A DNA stretch of 49,462 nt from an uncultured Verrucomicrobiales bacterium (GTDB lineage Bacteria; Verrucomicrobiota; Verrucomicrobiia; Verrucomicrobiales; DEV007). Below are positions 33,874 through 42,241 of the stretch, piece after piece (within the stretch, counting starts at the first letter, position 1; each line of letters begins with the position of its first letter). Location: positions 1 through 49,462 of the forward strand of contig CALAHF010000108.1 in NCBI GenBank assembly GCA_937891465.1. Reading direction: 5' to 3'. Below the pieces are notes generated by a model, which saw nothing but the letters and a program-made list of their open reading frames with translations, did not search any database and was not told the origin of the DNA. A program made the position numbers and the translations under genes.

Positions 33874-34833
33874 TTACGCGCCTTTGAACTCGCCGAGATT
33901 GCGGAATTTCTGATAGCGTGCTTCGAGAAGTTCATCGTTTGGAATTTTCTGAAGTTCGGAAACATGCTTCCGAACCACATTTTTCAGGCTCAGAGCTGCA
34001 CCGACGTGGTCGTGATGGGCTCCGCCGAGAGGTTCGGGGATAATTTCGTCGACGATTCCCATTTCACTGAGATCGTTGGCGGTGATTTTCAGTGCTTCGG
34101 CCGCTTCCGGCGCGTATTTCCGGTCTTTCCACAAAATTGCGGCACAACCTTCAGGGCTGATGATGGAGTAATAGGCGTTTTCCATGATCAGGACACGGTC
34201 TGCGACTCCTATTCCCAGCGCGCCGCCAGATCCACCTTCACCAATGACAACGGCGATGATCGGGACTTTCAACAGCATCATCTCGCGCAGATTGTAAGCG
34301 ATCGCCTCGGCGATGTTCCGCTCTTCAGCACCAATTCCCGGATAAGCCCCGGGAGTATCGATCAAGGCGATGATTGGAGCGTCGAATTTTTCTCCCATCC
34401 GCATGAGGCGTATCGCTTTGCGATAGCCTTCAGGGTGGGCTGAACCGAAGTTGCGGCGAAGGTTTTCCTTAGTGTCGCGGCCCTTCTGATGACCTACGAC
34501 AACGACCTTTTGGCTGTCCAGAGTGGCAAAACCTCCCGGCATGGCTTCGTCGTCACCAATCGTGCGATCGCCGTGCAGTTCGATGAAATCGTCGAGCGAC
34601 TTTTCAACATAATCGAGCATGAACGGCCGCTGAGGATGGCGCGCAATCTGAATACGCTGCCAGGGTGTGAGTTTCTGATACACGGAAGTTTTGGTCTTGC
34701 GGAGTTTGGCTTCGATTTTTTGAATGTCAGTATCGAGCTCGAATTCATGACCAACGGAACGGTCACGGATCTCGGCGAGTTGATTTTCAAGATCAACGAT
34801 TGGCTTTTCGAATTCAAGGGGCTCAATTTTCAC
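33874..34833 (-). CDS. accA: Acetyl-CoA carboxylase carboxyltransferase subunit alpha
   Basis: The 319-residue subunit, of normal length, moves the carboxyl group from carboxybiotin to acetyl-CoA, the first step of fatty acid synthesis, together with AccD. Signatures: LDYVEKSLDDFIELHGDRTI, VVGHQKGRDTKENLRRNFGS, HPEGYRKAIRLMRMGEKF, PIIALIDTPGAYPGIGAEER, VIGEGGSGGALGIGVADRVL and YSIISPEGCAAILWKD. The start at MKIEPLEFEKPI matches family members. It follows the LysM protein gene by about 60 bases in the same direction. Confidence 0.98.
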   Translation of the reverse strand: MKIEPLEFEKPIVDLENQLAEIRDRSVGHEFELDTDIQKIEAKLRKTKTSVYQKLTPWQRIQIARHPQRPFMLDYVEKSLDDFIELHGDRTIGDDEAMPGGFATLDSQKVVVVGHQKGRDTKENLRRNFGSAHPEGYRKAIRLMRMGEKFDAPIIALIDTPGAYPGIGAEERNIAEAIAYNLREMMLLKVPIIAVVIGEGGSGGALGIGVADRVLIMENAYYSIISPEGCAAILWKDRKYAPEAAEALKITANDLSEMGIVDEIIPEPLGGAHHDHVGAALSLKNVVRKHVSELQKIPNDELLEARYQKFRNLGEFKGA

Positions 34834-34892
34834 AATACAAAAACGGCTAAGGTTCCGGTTTCTTTGGCGGTAAATCGCTAAATTTTCAACGA

Positions 34893-35750
34893 TTATTCAG
34901 TCATTAGGACAACAGATCCACCACGAACGACGGTAAAAAGCTCTTCGATATCAGGTTTTGAAACGAAAATCCCCGGAGGCGCTGCTTGACCGTCAACACT
35001 TTTAGAAAATTCTATAGGGCGAATGAAAAGCCCGATTTTGCCGGTTCGGATCCATTTTTGACAGTTCAGGTAGTCTTTGCTGGTGATTTGAACCCGACGT
35101 CCGTTACCCCACGCCACTTTTTCTTTAATCTCCGTCTTGATCGGAGGTTTCACCGCGCTATTCAGATTGGTGCCGAGGATATCGTATTCTTTAAAAAACG
35201 TCCCGTCGCGAGTCATGATGATCTTTTTATCCGCCATCTTGATCTCAAGCTCGAAATTGAGGGGAAAGACGGAGAGCCGCTCATCCTTATAAATAAGCGT
35301 GCGAGTCTTACCATTCGCTCGCATCAAATAATCGATCGTAGTCTCGGTGCGGCGGGCGATCGATGCGGGAGCATCGCCGCCGCGGACGACGTATTCAGTT
35401 TTCCCGGGGATTTGAGTCTTCGAAATTAGTAAATCCATGTTCAATTCGCCCAGAATTCGGCGCGCTTCCGGATAGGTTTTCGACTCGGGGTAATATTCGA
35501 GCAGGTAATAGAAGGTTTCTTTAGCTGCTTCGAGATTTCCTTCCTTCAATAGATCAACCGCTTTGTCGAAATGGCGCTTTCCCAGATCAGGGATTTCCCG
35601 CTTTTTGCCTGACTTGCTTTTGCCGTCGATCTCCTGGGTCATTTCAAAATCAGGAGCGGCGATTTTGTCCCAATAAAAGACAGCCCCGGCGACTCCTGCA
35701 GCGAGAATAACCAGACCAAAAAAAGTAAGAAGGAGTTTGATGCGAGCCAT
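34893..35750 (-). CDS. Membrane-anchored LysM protein with L,D-transpeptidase-like C-terminus
   Basis: The 285-residue protein has one N-terminal membrane helix (MARIKLLLTFFGLVILAAGV). A TPR-like helical pair follows (DKAVDLLKEGNLEAAKETFY), then a LysM-like segment, TEYVVRGGDAPASIARRTET. The C-terminal part (IIMTRDGTFFKEYDILGTN to the end) is laid out like a YkuD domain, and GIFVSKPDIEELFTVVRGGS resembles the segment following the catalytic cysteine (GCIRMSNEDIEELYDLVPVG), but the HGT and SxGC catalytic residues are absent. It probably binds the cell wall without cross-linking it. It lies between an unknown protein and accA. Confidence 0.7.
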   Translation of the reverse strand: MARIKLLLTFFGLVILAAGVAGAVFYWDKIAAPDFEMTQEIDGKSKSGKKREIPDLGKRHFDKAVDLLKEGNLEAAKETFYYLLEYYPESKTYPEARRILGELNMDLLISKTQIPGKTEYVVRGGDAPASIARRTETTIDYLMRANGKTRTLIYKDERLSVFPLNFELEIKMADKKIIMTRDGTFFKEYDILGTNLNSAVKPPIKTEIKEKVAWGNGRRVQITSKDYLNCQKWIRTGKIGLFIRPIEFSKSVDGQAAPPGIFVSKPDIEELFTVVRGGSVVLMTE

Positions 35751-35793
35751 GGGGCGATCAGCAGTATCAAATGGGGGAGAAAAGCAACACTGA

Positions 35794-36321
35794 TCAAAGC
35801 AGACCGCGCCGCTTGAAATCGAATTCGTTAATTTTTTGAGACTTTTTGATCATCTCGATTGTAAACTTTAATAAAGAGATTTCCCACGTGTCGTCAACTC
35901 CTTGAATGACGACTCTTGCCGGATTTCCTGATTGCCGGATTTCTTCGACAACTCGGTCGCAGACGAGATCAAGTCGTTCGTGAACGGTGGACTCAACCAC
36001 CTCACGTTGAGCGAAGTTAAAACCGTATTTCACAAGCGTAATGTCTTCATTTTCGCGAAACCACTCGGAGAAAGCCTCGGCTTGTTCGCCGAATCCCTCG
36101 AAAGTGAATTCGTCGTAGCCTTCCGGGCGGAGAATACGGGGCCGTTCTGCTTCAATCCGGCCCTCCCGAACGCGGACTTCGTTGACGGAATCCATCAATT
36201 CGGTGACGAGATAGAATTCAAACTGAGTCGAGCCAAACGTGTCGATTCGCCGATCCGGTTCGTAAAGAACGCGGGTCGTTTCCATTGCATACGAGATGTC
36301 GTCGGAGGAAAGGTTTCGCAT
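35794..36321 (-). CDS. Conserved hypothetical protein
   Basis: The 175-residue product from MRNLSSDDISYAMETTRVLY (the start six residues earlier is less likely) is soluble and acidic, with no signal peptide. STQFEFYLVTELMDSVNEVR, EEIRQSGNPARVVIQGVDDT and WEISLLKFTIEMIKKSQKIN suggest an alpha/beta fold. I do not recognise the family; the pattern seems specific to this phylum. It sits 43 bases upstream of the LysM protein gene in the same direction and 86 bases after the VWA-TPR gene, so all may be co-transcribed. Confidence 0.75.
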   Translation of the reverse strand: MRNLSSDDISYAMETTRVLYEPDRRIDTFGSTQFEFYLVTELMDSVNEVRVREGRIEAERPRILRPEGYDEFTFEGFGEQAEAFSEWFRENEDITLVKYGFNFAQREVVESTVHERLDLVCDRVVEEIRQSGNPARVVIQGVDDTWEISLLKFTIEMIKKSQKINEFDFKRRGLL

Positions 36322-36406
36322 GAAAAGGCAGGCGGTCAACGTCGTAGGTTAGTTGAAGATCGCTCCAAATCCAGTGAGAATCCCTTACGGAGTTGAATCA
36401 AAGCGG

Positions 36407-38683
36407 TTACCAATTCCGAAATTTTTCGGCTTTGGTCGGAACCTCGTAAATCGGCTTCACATCGAGCGTTTCATCGGAAAGGTCGCGAAGTAGCTTGCGA
36501 GCTTCACTTGGTGAGTAGCCCGTATTCGGATTTTTTGCCTGCTGAGCGGCAGCTTCCTGCATTTGTTGAGGGCTCAGTGGCTTTTGCTTTCCAGCTTGTT
36601 CCGGTTTCGCCTTCAGATCGCCGTCGGGATCGGGACCTTCAGGGGCCTTTCCTTGTTCCTCGGGTGAAAGTGGTTTTTCTTCGCCCTGATCCTGATTTCC
36701 GTCCTCGGGCTTCTGGTCCTGTGGGTTTCCGTTTTCGTCTTCACCGGGTTTTTTATCGGCGGGTTCTTCTTTACCTTCAGATTCGTCTTCTTTCGGGTCG
36801 TCCGGTTTCCCATCCTGATTCTGATCATCTGGTTTGCCGTCTTCGTTCTGGTCCTTGGGCTTTCCGTCCTCGTTCGGGTCTTGATTTTGATCTTGTTCCT
36901 GTTCTTGATCTCCCTTGTCCTGATCCTTTTCGTCTTCCCCGTTTTCGTCTTTTTCCTCGTCCTTCTTCTCCTGATCGTCTTCTTTCTCTTCGTCGTCCTT
37001 TTCCTCCTCCTTTTTCTGCTCTTCCTCTTCTTTTTGTTTCTCCTGCTCTTCGATTTGCTGGAGATACTGCAAATAATCGTTCACAAGATCGGTGTTTCGA
37101 CGGGCCTTGCGGTTGTCGGGGTTCAAATCCAACGCGGCTTCATAATGTTCCCGCGCACTCTCCCACTGCGTGCGCACTTCATTACGCGTCGCTTCGTCGG
37201 CAATCTGCATGGGCATTTCAGAAGAACTGGCAGCTGCTTTCGATTTTTCATCCCATTCCATAGTGATCTGACCTTTTCGAAATCCGGTGTTCGCCATATT
37301 GAAATGAGCCTGTTCGACCAACGATTCGTCTTCCGCTTCAGCCAACACCTTGCCGAATTTCAGCTGTGCCTTTTCATAATCACCTTCAAGATACGCCGCC
37401 GTCCCGAGCCCCATATTCAGCCAACTCCGCTTCTGCGATGATTCTTCCGCGGGAATCTCTGTTTCGTAAGCTGAGATCGCTTCTTCGTAATTGCCGTTGT
37501 TGAGAGCGGAAAAACCGGCGCTTTCTTTTTTTGAATCGTCAGCAATTCCAGAAGTGAGCGGAAGCAATGCGGCTGCAATCCACGCAGTGATCGATCGCCC
37601 TTTCACTTTCAGCGGCGCCAGAGTCGGAGGGGAATCCAGTTGGAAACGTTTGGCGCGCTTTTCGACAAATGCACGAGACGAAGCAGGTAACAAAAATGCG
37701 ATCACCCACAGAAAAATGGCAATGCTGAGCGGCCACATGAATCGCTCGATCGGAACGCGCCGCGCTTGGTCTTCCAACCGGGTTGCCGAAAGGGAATCGA
37801 TCGCATTTCCAACCAGCGAAGTGATCGAACTGGCACTACCAAGATTCACGTAAACGCCAGCTCCCGAATCGACGCTTATTTTTTGAAGCGCCACCGGATC
37901 CAATCGGGTCCGCACGACCGCTCCGGCATCATCGCGAATGAAAACGCCAGGCCTGGGGCGTCCTTTGTCGTCTGGTTCGGGAATGATGGATCCCTTTTCG
38001 GTGCCCACTCCAATCGCGACAACGATCATGCCGAGCTCGAGTGCTTTTTCTTTTAAGTTATCGATTTCTTCTTCGCCTTCGAGATCTTCTCCGTCCGAGA
38101 AAATAATCAGCGCGCTTTCCTTGCTTTCCGCTTCGGCAAACGTATCCAAAGCCAGTTGAACCGGCGCTTCGATATTTGTACCTCCCCGGGGAATGATTTC
38201 AGAATCCAGCTGAGCGATCGATTCCAGAACTGCATCGTGATCGACCGTCAGAGGTGCCTGCAGAAATGCTTTTCCAGCAAATGCGATCAATCCGATTCGA
38301 TCCTCGGGCAATGATTCGATGATATCCTGCGCGGCAAGTTTTGCTCGGGTCATTCGATCGGGCTGCAGGTCTGTCGCCAGCATCGAGCGCGAGGTATCGA
38401 TCGCCACGATCAGATTTCGTCCTTCTGAAATGGTATCCGCTTCTTTAAAGCCCCATTGCGGTCGAGCCATTGCGATCATCAAAAATCCCAGTGCAATGAG
38501 ATTCAAAGAGAATACGGCCCAGCGAAGTCCTTGCGAGGCACCGACGATTAGTTCATTTCTCAGGCGAGGGGAAACCAGCGTTTTTCCGCCTTTTCCTGCC
38601 GAGACGTGCGACCACACCCGAAGGAACGCCAGGAACGGCAACGGGATCAAAAGCAAAAGCCAAAGTGGTTGGTGAAACGACAT
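36407..38683 (-). CDS. BatB/BatC-like VWA-TPR membrane protein with acidic repeat region
   Basis: The 758-residue protein has an N-terminal helix (about 8-27) and a second (about 55-75), then a von Willebrand A domain with a MIDAS motif, VAIDTSRSMLATD (DxSxS), a threonine in IPRGGTNIE, and IIFSDGEDLEGEEE. A third membrane helix (WPLSIAIFLWVIAFLLPAS) closes the BatB-like half. The second half has TPR repeats (FSALNNGNYEEAISAYETEI; NMGLGTAAYLEGDYEKAQLK; AREHYEAALDLNPDNRKARR), as in BatC, followed by a ~190-residue E/K/D/Q-rich tract with DxNxDGKPD-type repeats. In Bacteroidetes, BatB and BatC are separate; fusion is common in the PVC group. It probably takes part in envelope stress or protein assembly. 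Confidence 0.9.
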   Translation of the reverse strand: MSFHQPLWLLLLIPLPFLAFLRVWSHVSAGKGGKTLVSPRLRNELIVGASQGLRWAVFSLNLIALGFLMIAMARPQWGFKEADTISEGRNLIVAIDTSRSMLATDLQPDRMTRAKLAAQDIIESLPEDRIGLIAFAGKAFLQAPLTVDHDAVLESIAQLDSEIIPRGGTNIEAPVQLALDTFAEAESKESALIIFSDGEDLEGEEEIDNLKEKALELGMIVVAIGVGTEKGSIIPEPDDKGRPRPGVFIRDDAGAVVRTRLDPVALQKISVDSGAGVYVNLGSASSITSLVGNAIDSLSATRLEDQARRVPIERFMWPLSIAIFLWVIAFLLPASSRAFVEKRAKRFQLDSPPTLAPLKVKGRSITAWIAAALLPLTSGIADDSKKESAGFSALNNGNYEEAISAYETEIPAEESSQKRSWLNMGLGTAAYLEGDYEKAQLKFGKVLAEAEDESLVEQAHFNMANTGFRKGQITMEWDEKSKAAASSSEMPMQIADEATRNEVRTQWESAREHYEAALDLNPDNRKARRNTDLVNDYLQYLQQIEEQEKQKEEEEQKKEEEKDDEEKEDDQEKKDEEKDENGEDEKDQDKGDQEQEQDQNQDPNEDGKPKDQNEDGKPDDQNQDGKPDDPKEDESEGKEEPADKKPGEDENGNPQDQKPEDGNQDQGEEKPLSPEEQGKAPEGPDPDGDLKAKPEQAGKQKPLSPQQMQEAAAQQAKNPNTGYSPSEARKLLRDLSDETLDVKPIYEVPTKAEKFRNW

Positions 38684-38729
38684 GGAACGGACACGCTTAG
38701 GATTCAGTCATCGCGCCATTAAATCAAGC

Positions 38730-38776
38730 GTTACGATCCGATAGGGTTTGTTCATCGAACGGATACTATTGGTTAG
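38730..38776. repeat. Dispersed intergenic repeat, copy 8
   Basis: gttacgatccgatagggttt, gttcatcgaacggatactat, tggttag is close to the consensus and palindromic in the GTTCATCGAAC part. It separates the two VWA genes. Confidence 0.7.
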
Positions 38777-38791
38777 GGATTCTTCGTCGGC

Positions 38792-38815
38792 GCCTGGAGA
38801 GGCGCCGCTCCTTGG
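38792..38815 (-). terminator. GC-rich hairpin downstream of the BatA-like gene
   Basis: ggcgcc-tggaga-ggcgcc forms a strong 6-bp stem directly 3' of the BatA-like gene on its coding strand. There is no long T-run, so it may be a weak terminator or an mRNA-end hairpin; the motif ggcgcctggagaggcgcc also looks like a repetitive palindrome. Confidence 0.4.
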
Positions 38816-39826
38816 TTATGGAAACCGTCGCCAAAATGTCTCGCCGCCAATCAATGACAGCAGACCAAAGAGAAAGGCCACAAATGCAGGCCAATAGAAC
38901 AGCTCGTCCGCGGTAACGGTCGTGCGGGTCTTTACCTCCGTTTTCTCCAACTTATCGATTTGGCTGAAAATGGTTTCTAATCCGCTGGTGTCTTGAGCCC
39001 GGAAATAATCGCCATCGGCAATCGAAGCAATCTGCTGCAGGGTTTCTTCGTCGAATTCCTGACGCAGCATCTGTGGGCCGCGCGGGGTTTGCACGGTGTA
39101 ATCACCATACGTTCCCACGGCGATGGTGTAGATTTTAATCCCGAGTGTTTTGGCGAGTTTGGCGGCTTCGATCGGTGAGAGCTTTCCTGAGTTGTTCACG
39201 CCATCAGTCAAAAGTACGACCACCTTGGATTTGGCAGGGCGCTTATCGAGTCGTTTTGCGGCAGCGGCGATAGCAGATCCGATGGCAGTCCCGTCTTCAA
39301 CCAAACCGATGCGAACACGGCCCAATCCATTGGGGCCTTCGAGCCAATCGTGAGAAACAGTGAGGGGACTTGCTAAATACGGTCGCCCTGCAAACGCAAG
39401 TAGGCCGATCCGATCTGATTTACGGCCGCGAATGAACTCGCGCGTTACTTTCTTCGCAGCCTGAAGCCGGTTTGCTTTTGCACCACCGATCTCAAAATCC
39501 TCGACCTGCATTGAGCGTGAAACATCGATGGCGAGAATCAGCTCGATTCCGCTTTCGGTCGTTTTAGTTTTTTTATCGACCCATTGCGGTCGCGTCAGTG
39601 CAAGAATTCCGAATCCAAGTGCCAGCATCATCAGCGCGATTCGAAAACCGCCTGCGCGGGAACGAGTCATCGGCCCGAGTCGGTTCAGAATATGCAGCGA
39701 CGAAAATACAACCGCGCCTTGTTGGCCTTTTTTGCCTTTTAAAACGAGCAACAGCGGAATCAGCCCAAGGAGCAGAAACGCCCACGGGTTGGCAAATACG
39801 AAACTGGTTTCGGCGAGAAGTGGCAT
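38816..39826 (-). CDS. BatA-like VWA membrane protein
   Basis: The 336-residue protein from MPLLAETSFVFANPWAFLLL (a longer start at 39853 is possible) opens with the BatA N-terminal domain, WAFLLLGLIPLLLVLKGKKG, and a second helix, IALMMLALGFGILALTRPQW. The VWA domain carries the complete MIDAS: ILAIDVSRSMQVEDF (DxSxS), EDGTAIGSAIA (Thr) and VVLLTDGVNNSG (Asp). A C-terminal membrane helix follows (WPAFVAFLFGLLSLIGG). It probably acts with the downstream VWA-TPR protein as a membrane complex. The MoxR and DUF58 genes usually found upstream are not here; a tubulin-associated TPR gene is instead. Confidence 0.93.
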   Translation of the reverse strand: MPLLAETSFVFANPWAFLLLGLIPLLLVLKGKKGQQGAVVFSSLHILNRLGPMTRSRAGGFRIALMMLALGFGILALTRPQWVDKKTKTTESGIELILAIDVSRSMQVEDFEIGGAKANRLQAAKKVTREFIRGRKSDRIGLLAFAGRPYLASPLTVSHDWLEGPNGLGRVRIGLVEDGTAIGSAIAAAAKRLDKRPAKSKVVVLLTDGVNNSGKLSPIEAAKLAKTLGIKIYTIAVGTYGDYTVQTPRGPQMLRQEFDEETLQQIASIADGDYFRAQDTSGLETIFSQIDKLEKTEVKTRTTVTADELFYWPAFVAFLFGLLSLIGGETFWRRFP

Positions 39827-39954
39827 AGGAGATTTCCGAAGTGGAATCTGCACGAAAACGGGCAGGGGTCACGCTTCTTTTTCGGGTCAAAATTGAATCT
39901 CAAAATCAAACGGACACAACTGTTCGCTCATCGCTTTCGCTGAGTCGAACAACC

Positions 39955-40755
39955 TCACTCAGTCACAACTTCACCCACGCCTGACTCAGGATCAATCCCG
40001 CTTTGCACGGTCGGATCGGCGATGTCACCAAGCTTTTCGACTTTGCTGAAATAATCAGCAGCCATTTCGTAGTTACCCATCGCTTTGTGGACGGCGGCTA
40101 GATTGTTGTAAGACTGACCAAGATCGTAATGATGACCATTCTCCCCAAAAAGCTTCTGACGAATCGTCAACGCTTCAGAATGAAACTCGCAGGCGCGATC
40201 AAAATCGTGCTTTGAATAATAGAGAACTCCCAAATTATTGTAGACGGAGGCAACACGAGCATCGTCTTTGTTATTCCTGTCGAGTCCCTTTTGAAATTTG
40301 TTTAGGGCGCTTAGATAACTTTTCTCCGCTGCTTCCGGACGGGATGTCCGTTTGTAAAGCATCGCCAAATTGTTGTGAACGACGGCCACCTGGATTGGTT
40401 CAAGGAGATTCGCTTCTTCAGCGAGTCGGAGAGATTCTTCGTAATGCTCGACAGCTTTCTCATTCCGCTCACTATTGTCGAAGTGACACGCCATGAGCGA
40501 ATGAATCCGGAAAAGCAGCTCTGGAGCTACTTCGATATCGGATTCTTTACAGTGGACCAGTGCCTCGCTGTAAAGACGCTCGGAACGACCCGGTTCTCCG
40601 ATTCTGGAACGGAATTTTGCGAGTTCGCATAACGCGTCCACCAAATCGGGAAGGAATCGGTGATCGCTGTATGATAGGCGCCGCAAACGGTCAACATCGC
40701 GAGATGCTCCTGTAATTTGCTTTTCTATCGGAAGGTCTGTTTCTGTATTTCTCAA
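39955..40755 (-). CDS. TPR protein of kinesin-light-chain type, partner of bacterial tubulins
   Basis: The 266-residue protein has no signal peptide. Residues ~70-240 carry KLC-style 42-residue repeats: AVEHYEESLRLAEEANLLEP, VVHNNLAMLYKRTSRPEAAE, VYNNLGVLYYSKHDFDRACE with FHSEALTIRQKLFGENGHHY, and SYNNLAAVHKAMGNYEMAAD. The YNNLA and LFGENHxxxxxSYNNLA pattern is that of kinesin light chains. In Prosthecobacter the btubA-btubB operon carries a third gene, bacterial kinesin light chain (BtubC), which binds the bacterial microtubule. Here it is likewise 3' of the BtubB-like gene, about 130 bases away, on the same strand. The frame is intact with no sign of decay. Confidence 0.85.
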   Translation of the reverse strand: MRNTETDLPIEKQITGASRDVDRLRRLSYSDHRFLPDLVDALCELAKFRSRIGEPGRSERLYSEALVHCKESDIEVAPELLFRIHSLMACHFDNSERNEKAVEHYEESLRLAEEANLLEPIQVAVVHNNLAMLYKRTSRPEAAEKSYLSALNKFQKGLDRNNKDDARVASVYNNLGVLYYSKHDFDRACEFHSEALTIRQKLFGENGHHYDLGQSYNNLAAVHKAMGNYEMAADYFSKVEKLGDIADPTVQSGIDPESGVGEVVTE

Positions 40756-40882
40756 AAAAACTCTTGGCTGGAATTTCCGGGTAATGAAGGTCCTTAATGC
40801 CTGAGTCTCACAATGCCTGGTTGAGAAAATATCGTTGAGATGGAGCCCGCCAAGTTGGGAACTGCAGGTGAGGGGCAGTCAC

Positions 40883-42124
40883 TTACGCAGCACCATCATC
40901 GTAAGATTTCGCCAAATCTGCAACCACATTCCGCGCTTCCTCAAGTCGTTCAAGGCTCACGCAGTTGTTCTGATACCAATGAGTGTAGGCTTCGTTTTCG
41001 AATATGATGTCGAACTGTTCGACACGACGTTTGAAAACCTGCGAAATTCCAGTGTGGTTCACCAAAGCCAAGCCGGTTGAGCCAAAGCCTTCCGGTGCGG
41101 TGTCGATAATACCAATCTTGATTCCCGTGGGAACGTAAGAAGCAAATTTGAGTGACTTCCGAATTTCGGACACCTTTTCATCAACAGATTTCGCACTGAT
41201 ATCTCCACGGAACAGCGCACAGGCTGAGAGAAAAACACCGGCATCAAAGTCGATTTCGGCAGAGAAGTTATTTCGCGAAAAGGTCTCGGCTGCCAAATCC
41301 GCAAATTCGGTCCGGACAATGCCGTCGGGTTTTGTCGGAGTCATCGGTGCAAAAGATGCCGTGAGGAAGTGGTCTCCGGTGAATGGAACAAGGTTCACAA
41401 GGCATTCGCCGAGGTCAGTGTTCAGTGTTCCATGAAAACGGAGTGAGCTGGTGACCGAGGACATGATCAATGATGTCATGTGATTCACATCCATGTAATT
41501 CGGCGAACGCTTCAGCTTTGACTGAGCAATACGGAAGAGCGCTTCGTTATCGAGAAGGATCGTTGCATCCGCATTTTCCTTCAGCTTCTGGAGTGAAAGA
41601 ATTGAGTTGTAGGCCTCAGTCGCAGAATCGGAAATCAAGGCAGATGGAGCCACTGAGAATGTGAAAACCTTCCTCTTCGGATACGCTTCGCGAAGTTTCT
41701 CAACGATAAGTGATCCGCAACCGCCACCGATACTGTGGGTGATGATGAATCCCTGGAGCGACTCAGTTTTGTCCACCGTTGCGTCGACGACGTTCATCAC
41801 CTGATCGATGATGCGCTCACCTTCAACGTGATAACCGCGCGCCCAGTTGTTTGCTGCGGCGGGTGGGGGTAGATAGACTGACGTTTCAGAAGGCGGCAGG
41901 ATTTTGACGTTTACGGAAGGCCATTGATCGACACTCTTCTTCGCAGTGTCCTGAATCTCTTCGCCTGTTTTTCCGGGAAGTTCGAACCAAACCTGGTGGA
42001 ATGAAAAGGCCTCGTTCTTTAAAGTGCCTCCGTTAATCTTGCCGGCGAGTCCGTTGAGGACCAGAATTGAATCGATCGATGAAGGGCGATGGTTTCGCAG
42101 AATGAGAAATTCCTGAAAGCTCAC
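40883..42124 (-). pseudogene. btubB: BtubB-like bacterial tubulin, chimeric and with a damaged nucleotide-binding signature
   Basis: The 413-codon frame starts at GTG 42124, but the same frame is open back to the TGA near 42242. Residues from about 91 on are unmistakably tubulin and closest in my memory to Prosthecobacter BtubB: NNWARGYHVEGERIIDQVMN, LQGFIITHSIGGG, FTFSVAPSALISDSATEAYN, LLDNEALFRIA, SLRFHGTLNTDLGECLVNLV, HFLTASFAPM and AYTHWYQNN. The first ~90 residues are not tubulin; the segment with the GQCGNQ loop, which opens the GTP site, is gone and replaced by sequence in frame with the upstream kinase remnant. The signature GGGTGSG is reduced to HSIGGGCGSLI, a four-residue deletion. 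It may be a dying gene, or encode a subunit that no longer binds GTP; the remaining ~320 codons are undamaged. Confidence 0.85.
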
Positions 42125-42241
42125 GCCCGTCGTTGTTGTCAGAAAGCGATAGTAAGATCCGTTGAGAAGAATCAGCCCTTCTTCCTGAGGTGGGCTCGGA
42201 ATAATGCCACGAGGTGGAATCCATGGAAGCCGACCCCGTTC

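Noticed and set aside
36508-37441. Long plus-strand frames opposite the VWA-TPR gene, one very hydrophobic (36881-37441)
   Set aside because: They are the reverse complement of the E/K/D/Q-rich repeat tract, which gives leucine/phenylalanine-rich shadows. There is no start context or family.
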